Shown here: in pieces, positions 28,355-32,115 of the stretch
Position numbering within the stretch: position 1 is the first letter of the stretch
How the letters are laid out: each line of letters opens with the position of its first letter
Source of the DNA: Myxococcota bacterium
GTDB lineage: Bacteria > Myxococcota_A > Polyangia > Polyangiales > Houyiibacteriaceae
DNA: 32,115 bases
Assembly: GCA_028284955.1 (NCBI GenBank)
Contig: JANQQS010000011.1
Location: forward strand, 1 to 32,115
Direction: 5' to 3'
Made by a program: the position numbers and the translations under genes
Notes under the pieces: model-generated
Told to the model about the DNA's origin: nothing
Database searches by the model: none
What the model saw: the letters and a program-made list of their open reading frames with translations, nothing else

Positions 28355-30334
28355 TCAGCGCTTTTTGGTGCGGCGCAGGAGGAGGCAGGTTCCGATCAAC
28401 GCGAGTAGGTAAAAGCTCGAAGATTTGAAGGGGTTTGAGTCTTTCGAGTTGGTTTGCACCGTGCAGAGGGCTCCGCCCGAGATGCCTGCGGTGGGGGGGA
28501 TGTCGTCCATGACGCCGCCGTCAGCTGCGCCCATCGAGCCGTCATCACCCGAAACGTCGTCATCGGGGTCGAGGTAGTTGGGGATTCCGTCGCCATCTAC
28601 GTCGCCAGTTCCTTCAACGGCGTCACTCGTTTCATCGCCATCCGAATCCAAGTCGAGATAGTTGGGGTTGTCGTCGCCGTCTACGTCGGTTCCCTCCGTC
28701 GCCGTGTTTTCGGTGGCGGTGGGAATGCCATCGCCGTCGTCGTCCGGGTCGAGATAATCTGGGCCGTCTGTGCCGTCATTGTCGGCACAGTTTGATGGCG
28801 TGGTGCACTCGGTGCTCGTGGGCACCCCGTCGCCATCGTCGTCTGTGTCGAGGTAGTCGGGTGTGTCGTCGCCGTCCGTATCTGCGCAATCCGACGCGTC
28901 TGTACATTCCGTGGCCGTCAGGATGCCATCGCCGTCGTCGTCGGTATCCAAATAGTCCGGCGTGTCATCGCCGTCGGTATCCGCGCAGTCGGACGGGTTC
29001 GGGCATTCGGTTCGCGTCGGAATTCCGTCTCCGTCGTCGTCCGTGTCGCTCACATCGGGGGTACCGTCTCCGTCGGTATCGCCGCGGCCTTGCTCCACGA
29101 CGTCGGGAATGCCGTCCGCGTCGGTGTCGAACGTCGAGCAGTCGGAATCCATCAGGTCCACGTCGCCGTCGCAGTCGTTGTCCACCCCATCGGCGCATTC
29201 TTCGCTCGCCATCGACGAAGCGCCCATTGATGTGTCGTCGCAATCCATAGCACCGGTGTCTTCGCCAGGATCGTCGCAGTCGCCGTCCCCGTTGAGGTCT
29301 TCTCCCATGTCGCAAACGCCATCGCCGTCATCATCAAAGAAGGCGCCGCAGCCGCCGAATCGAGGCGTATCGAAGCCGGCGTATTCATAGATATGTCCGC
29401 TCGCGACTACGTAGAGCGAGTACCCGTCGCCCATAGACGAACGACCATAATCCACATCGACAAGCTGGTTGGTGCCAAAGCCGTCGGCGATCACGCTGCG
29501 CTCACCCATTTCAATGGTGCCGTTGTTGTTCGCGTCCCGCAGCCGCAAGACCTCCCCCGTGCTGTACGTCCCGACCACCAAGTCACCAGACCCTCGCTCG
29601 AAGGTTGCCGAATGGGTCCTCGGCAGCCCCTCTGCATAACGACGCACCGTTCCATCGGGATCGTGAATGAATACCGTGCCCCATTCCGCGGACCGAGCGC
29701 TCCCATCGAGCACGAAAAACTGATTGTTTTCTCCGCGCTCGATCTCGTCTACGTCAACCCATCCGCTAGAAAACACGCTCACATCGCCGGCTGGCGTGAT
29801 CCGATAAAGATTGGTTCCGGTTTCGCTCACGTAGAGGTTGTCTGCGCAGTCAAAATCGACGCCGAACGCGTTGCTGCCTCCGCCGATCGTCACCGACGCG
29901 AACGTATCCACGAAGGTTCCGTCGCGCTGAAACCGAAAAATGTCGCCATTGGTTTCGCCTCCTGCGAGGAAGCTGTCTCCGACATAGATCAACCCATCCG
30001 GGCCAACCCGCAAGTCCGACAAGATGCCGATGAATCGACCGACGTCGTCGGCGATTTGGGTGAAGTTGTCGTCGACATCCAGCCGATACAAATCGTCGCC
30101 GCCGTCCGCGATGAAGAACACTTCCCGGGACGCGTTGTAGATCGACAAACCATGCACCGGTCCCACCGACGTGGCGTCCACATCGCGGGCGAGGGTCACT
30201 CCATCTTCCACAATCCGCGGTTGCGCTGTTGCGGTCGCCCCAAAAAGAGCGAACGCAAGCGCCAGCGAAAGCATTCCTGCACAGGATGTTGCAGCAGAGA
30301 AGCGGGTAGCCCACAGAACAATCGAGCGATGCAA
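28355..30334 (-). CDS. Secreted propeller-like protein with calcium-binding repeats and C-terminal anchor
   Basis: The product has 659 residues. The start is TTG at 30334, supported by a perfect GGAGG at 30341-30345. A signal peptide ends near TATAQ (about residue 37). Residues 45-320 have NHL/beta-propeller-like repeats (GLSIYNAS, LRVGPDGLIYVGDS, NLYVSETGTNLYRI). Then come a MopE-like metal-binding stretch (MDCDD to NDCDGDVDLMDSDC) and about five thrombospondin-type-3-like units of 33 residues rich in DTDGDDTPDYLD, which bind calcium. The C-terminus has a cysteine, a hydrophobic segment FYLLALIGTCLLL and a basic RRTKKR tail, like MYXO-CTERM-type sorting signals. It is probably displayed on the cell surface; the ligand is unknown. 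Confidence 0.85.
   Translation of the reverse strand: MHRSIVLWATRFSAATSCAGMLSLALAFALFGATATAQPRIVEDGVTLARDVDATSVGPVHGLSIYNASREVFFIADGGDDLYRLDVDDNFTQIADDVGRFIGILSDLRVGPDGLIYVGDSFLAGGETNGDIFRFQRDGTFVDTFASVTIGGGSNAFGVDFDCADNLYVSETGTNLYRITPAGDVSVFSSGWVDVDEIERGENNQFFVLDGSARSAEWGTVFIHDPDGTVRRYAEGLPRTHSATFERGSGDLVVGTYSTGEVLRLRDANNNGTIEMGERSVIADGFGTNQLVDVDYGRSSMGDGYSLYVVASGHIYEYAGFDTPRFGGCGAFFDDDGDGVCDMGEDLNGDGDCDDPGEDTGAMDCDDTSMGASSMASEECADGVDNDCDGDVDLMDSDCSTFDTDADGIPDVVEQGRGDTDGDGTPDVSDTDDDGDGIPTRTECPNPSDCADTDGDDTPDYLDTDDDGDGILTATECTDASDCADTDGDDTPDYLDTDDDGDGVPTSTECTTPSNCADNDGTDGPDYLDPDDDGDGIPTATENTATEGTDVDGDDNPNYLDLDSDGDETSDAVEGTGDVDGDGIPNYLDPDDDVSGDDGSMGAADGGVMDDIPPTAGISGGALCTVQTNSKDSNPFKSSSFYLLALIGTCLLLRRTKKR
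28560..29060 (-). repeat. 99-bp coding repeats (calcium-binding units)
   Basis: Four to five tandem units of about 99 bp encode 33-residue segments of the form GDGIPTxTECxxPSxCADTDGDDTPDYLDTDDD. The two central units are nearly identical at the protein level, showing recent duplication. Boundaries are approximate. Confidence 0.7.
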
Positions 30335-30491
30335 AAGAAACCTCCAAGCAAAGAGATGCGCGTTTCGCGCGACTGCTCCACTTTATCATTTTGGGCCGAC
30401 CGATATCCAACGAATGGCATTTGGGCCTCCGTGACGGTTGTGGCACATTCCCCGACATGTCGCGGAGCCTTCATCGCACAGTGAGTGCCTC

Positions 30492-32054
30492 ATGAACCAA
30501 AGAGTCTTCAGCCCTAAAGTGGCTCTTGCTGGCGCGGTCCTGCTCGCCGGAGGAGCGACGGCATTCCTCTCGTTGCGACGAGCCCATTCTGAACGCGCGC
30601 GCTCCGACCGGAGCCAGACCATCCAAAACACAGCGACGCACCAAAATGCTCCGGCCGCGGAAAGCGCGCGAAGCAACCATCCGCGCGCGCAGGCGGAGTT
30701 CGCCAACGAGTTCACCGTGCGCGTGAAGCCCGACCACCCCGACGGGTACGAGAAGCGACCAGGGCGCTACCGAAAACCGCTCCGACAAGACCTCCGCAAA
30801 CTCACGTGGCGTCATCAACACTCCGGCCACTACACGCTTCGCCTCCAGGCAGCGGACACTGCGTCCTCATCAGACACTGCGTCCTCATCAGACACCGAGC
30901 CCTCGTTAAACACCGCGCCCTCATCGAAAGCTGAGCCTCCCAGACGGGAAGGCAATCCAAAAACCACGACGAAGCCCGTTCAAGCAGAGCTCGACGTGCG
31001 CGCATTCGTCCCGCGCATCCCTGCTCTCGCGCGCGATCACGCGACCCTCATGCGCGTTGCGCTGTCTCAACGGGAGTTCAACCGAAACCAGACCCGCTAT
31101 GCACTCCCCGCTTCGAGCGACTCCAAAAAACATGGCTCCGAGGAAGCTCCGTCGATGTGGGTCGCCAACAACTGTCTGAAGCGAGGGCTGTGGGAAATCG
31201 GGGTCGACGAACCCGACGAGGCCGGCCGAAATATCACCACCCTCCACGGCTGGTTTGAGTTTCCGCGCGATGCCTACGCCAAAGCCTTCGAACGCATCAA
31301 CGGTGTGCCGTACAGAAAAGTTGCGAAGTATATTGAGGGATATCCCAAGTTCGATGGCTTTCGGTTTCCTCTGAACGCTTTGCGCACCGCGCAGACGATT
31401 TCAACTTCGGACAAAGTAAACACGCACGCGCGAACACCGCTCGAACGCCTTCCTGAGCAAACAAAGAAACAAAAGCTCCTGCTTAGCGAACAAGTCCACG
31501 CGTACCGAGATGTTGCCGCAGATTCTTCTCAACCGATTCGTACGGCAAAGTTCAGCGAACCAGGGTTCTACAACGTGGCTGAGCCGATGGAGTTTGACCT
31601 GCGGTGGCTCGCCAAGCCCGCGCGCGCCCATTGGAGAGCCGCAGAAAACAAATCAGCCAACGCGAAGCTCACCGAGGTCGAAATCGAGTTCGAAAACGGA
31701 TACCGAATCGTATTGGCGGCAGACGCACTGAGCGCACTACCGGCACGAACCGAGGCGCCCCAAGACGAAACGGGTGTGCTCAAACTCACGTTTGGAATCG
31801 GCACCCCGAGAATCTATGCCAGCGAAGAAGAGCGCGCCAAAGAGTTCACCGCAGCCAACCACCAATACCTGCTGCTACTCGACAAGAACGACCAACACCT
31901 CGACAACCACACCGCCGGCCTCGACCGCGTGTATCTATGGCGCCAAGGCCAGGAGCTCCACCTATGGCTCGTCGGCTATGAACGAATCTTCTTCGCCGGC
32001 CACCTCAGCACGGTAGCTGTTCAGGGGGTCTTCCGAGACCCCCTCGATTGGTGA
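30492..32054 (+). CDS. Unrecognised protein with N-terminal membrane anchor
   Basis: The ATG at 30492 gives 520 residues. A hydrophobic segment (about 8-27) is followed by arginines, so it is a signal anchor or signal peptide. A low-complexity Ser/Thr/Asp stretch (about 122-145) is encoded by an 18-bp repeat. The remainder is soluble and hydrophilic, with aromatic-rich patches such as LHGWFEFPRDAYAKAFERINGVPYRK, PMEFDLRWLAK and a C-terminal LHLWLVGYERIFFAGHL. No family, catalytic motif or ligand site was recognised. It is divergent from the calcium-repeat protein gene, with about 157 nt between starts, which suggests but does not prove a joint surface role. Translation ends inside a hairpin. 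Confidence 0.7.
   Translation: MNQRVFSPKVALAGAVLLAGGATAFLSLRRAHSERARSDRSQTIQNTATHQNAPAAESARSNHPRAQAEFANEFTVRVKPDHPDGYEKRPGRYRKPLRQDLRKLTWRHQHSGHYTLRLQAADTASSSDTASSSDTEPSLNTAPSSKAEPPRREGNPKTTTKPVQAELDVRAFVPRIPALARDHATLMRVALSQREFNRNQTRYALPASSDSKKHGSEEAPSMWVANNCLKRGLWEIGVDEPDEAGRNITTLHGWFEFPRDAYAKAFERINGVPYRKVAKYIEGYPKFDGFRFPLNALRTAQTISTSDKVNTHARTPLERLPEQTKKQKLLLSEQVHAYRDVAADSSQPIRTAKFSEPGFYNVAEPMEFDLRWLAKPARAHWRAAENKSANAKLTEVEIEFENGYRIVLAADALSALPARTEAPQDETGVLKLTFGIGTPRIYASEEERAKEFTAANHQYLLLLDKNDQHLDNHTAGLDRVYLWRQGQELHLWLVGYERIFFAGHLSTVAVQGVFRDPLDW
30855..30926 (+). repeat. 18-bp tandem repeat inside the 30492 gene
   Basis: GACACTGCGTCCTCATCA occurs twice exactly (30855-30890), followed by two diverged copies to 30926. 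The length keeps the frame and encodes DTASSS-type units of a flexible linker. Confidence 0.85.
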
Positions 32055-32070
32055 ACTCGGTCCACCAATC
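32023..32070 (+). terminator. Two hairpins over the stop of the last gene
   Basis: A 9-bp stem AGGGGGTCT/AGACCCCCT (32023-32044, loop TCCG) is followed by an 8-bp stem GATTGGTG/CACCAATC (32046-32070) that includes the TGA. No strong T-run follows, so intrinsic termination is only possible. Nothing else is seen from 32071 to the end. Confidence 0.45.
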
Positions 32071-32115
32071 TTCACCCCTACCGTAAGAATCGCTTCGCTC
32101 AAGCGGATCGAGCTG

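Noticed and set aside
29393-30484. 363-codon plus-strand frame opposite the calcium-repeat protein
   Set aside because: The minus-strand gene has a signal peptide, propeller repeats and a strong ribosome binding site; this frame is its antisense.

Overview
The window looks like chromosomal DNA of a high-GC Myxococcota (myxobacterium-like, former Deltaproteobacteria) genome. The pointers are a membrane-anchored PknB-type Ser/Thr kinase, a DUF4388-TPR protein, a large secreted protein with calcium-binding repeats and a hydrophobic-plus-basic C-terminal tail, and a dense lipid-metabolism operon. The assignment is by gene style only. No rRNA, tRNA or CRISPR array was seen.

Layout. 1-310: an intergenic repeat built from hairpins. 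310-4611: a receptor-like kinase, a convergent membrane-anchored alpha/beta hydrolase, a long imperfect inverted repeat and citrate synthase (gltA). 4774-5799: a YbfF-like alpha/beta hydrolase. 5795-16540: the centrepiece, a tightly packed ten-gene operon. It is preceded by two identical palindromes (5795 and 5838) and ends with a TetR-family regulator. In order it encodes a HAD-like protein that has lost its nucleophile, a fatty-acyl-reductase-like SDR, a second SDR, a polysaccharide-pyruvyl-transferase-like protein, a crotonase, an acyl carrier protein, an AMP-forming acyl ligase, a diacylglycerol-kinase-family lipid kinase, a PlsC-type acyltransferase and the TetR regulator. Together these suggest activation of an acyl chain, loading onto ACP, reduction or modification, and transfer to a phosphorylated glycerol- or sphingoid-like lipid. 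The product is unknown.

16541-22492: a small defence-type insert. It holds a 1559-residue protein with a PD-(D/E)XK-like nuclease and a STAND NTPase, resembling AVAST (Avs) antiphage proteins, followed by a ribbon-helix-helix antitoxin and PIN toxin pair with a clear inverted-repeat operator over the antitoxin start. By eye this segment is less GC-rich than its flanks.

22500-25500 (minus strand): a D12-class DNA adenine methyltransferase, a DUF4388-TPR protein and a DUF6918-like protein, probably one operon. 25616-27478: a metal transporter that looks like a ZIP-like half fused to a DUF318/SO_0444-type efflux permease, with a histidine-rich tail. 27571-27906: a small lipoprotein. 27907-28354: repeat-rich DNA, including a second copy of the hairpin repeat at position 1. 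28355-30334 (minus strand): a secreted beta-propeller-like protein with 33-residue calcium-binding repeats. 30492-32054: an unrecognised membrane-anchored or exported protein.

The most interesting items are the uncharacterised lipid operon with its pseudo-HAD and pyruvyl-transferase-like members, the Avs-like protein, the hairpin repeat with compensatory base changes, and the fused metal transporter.
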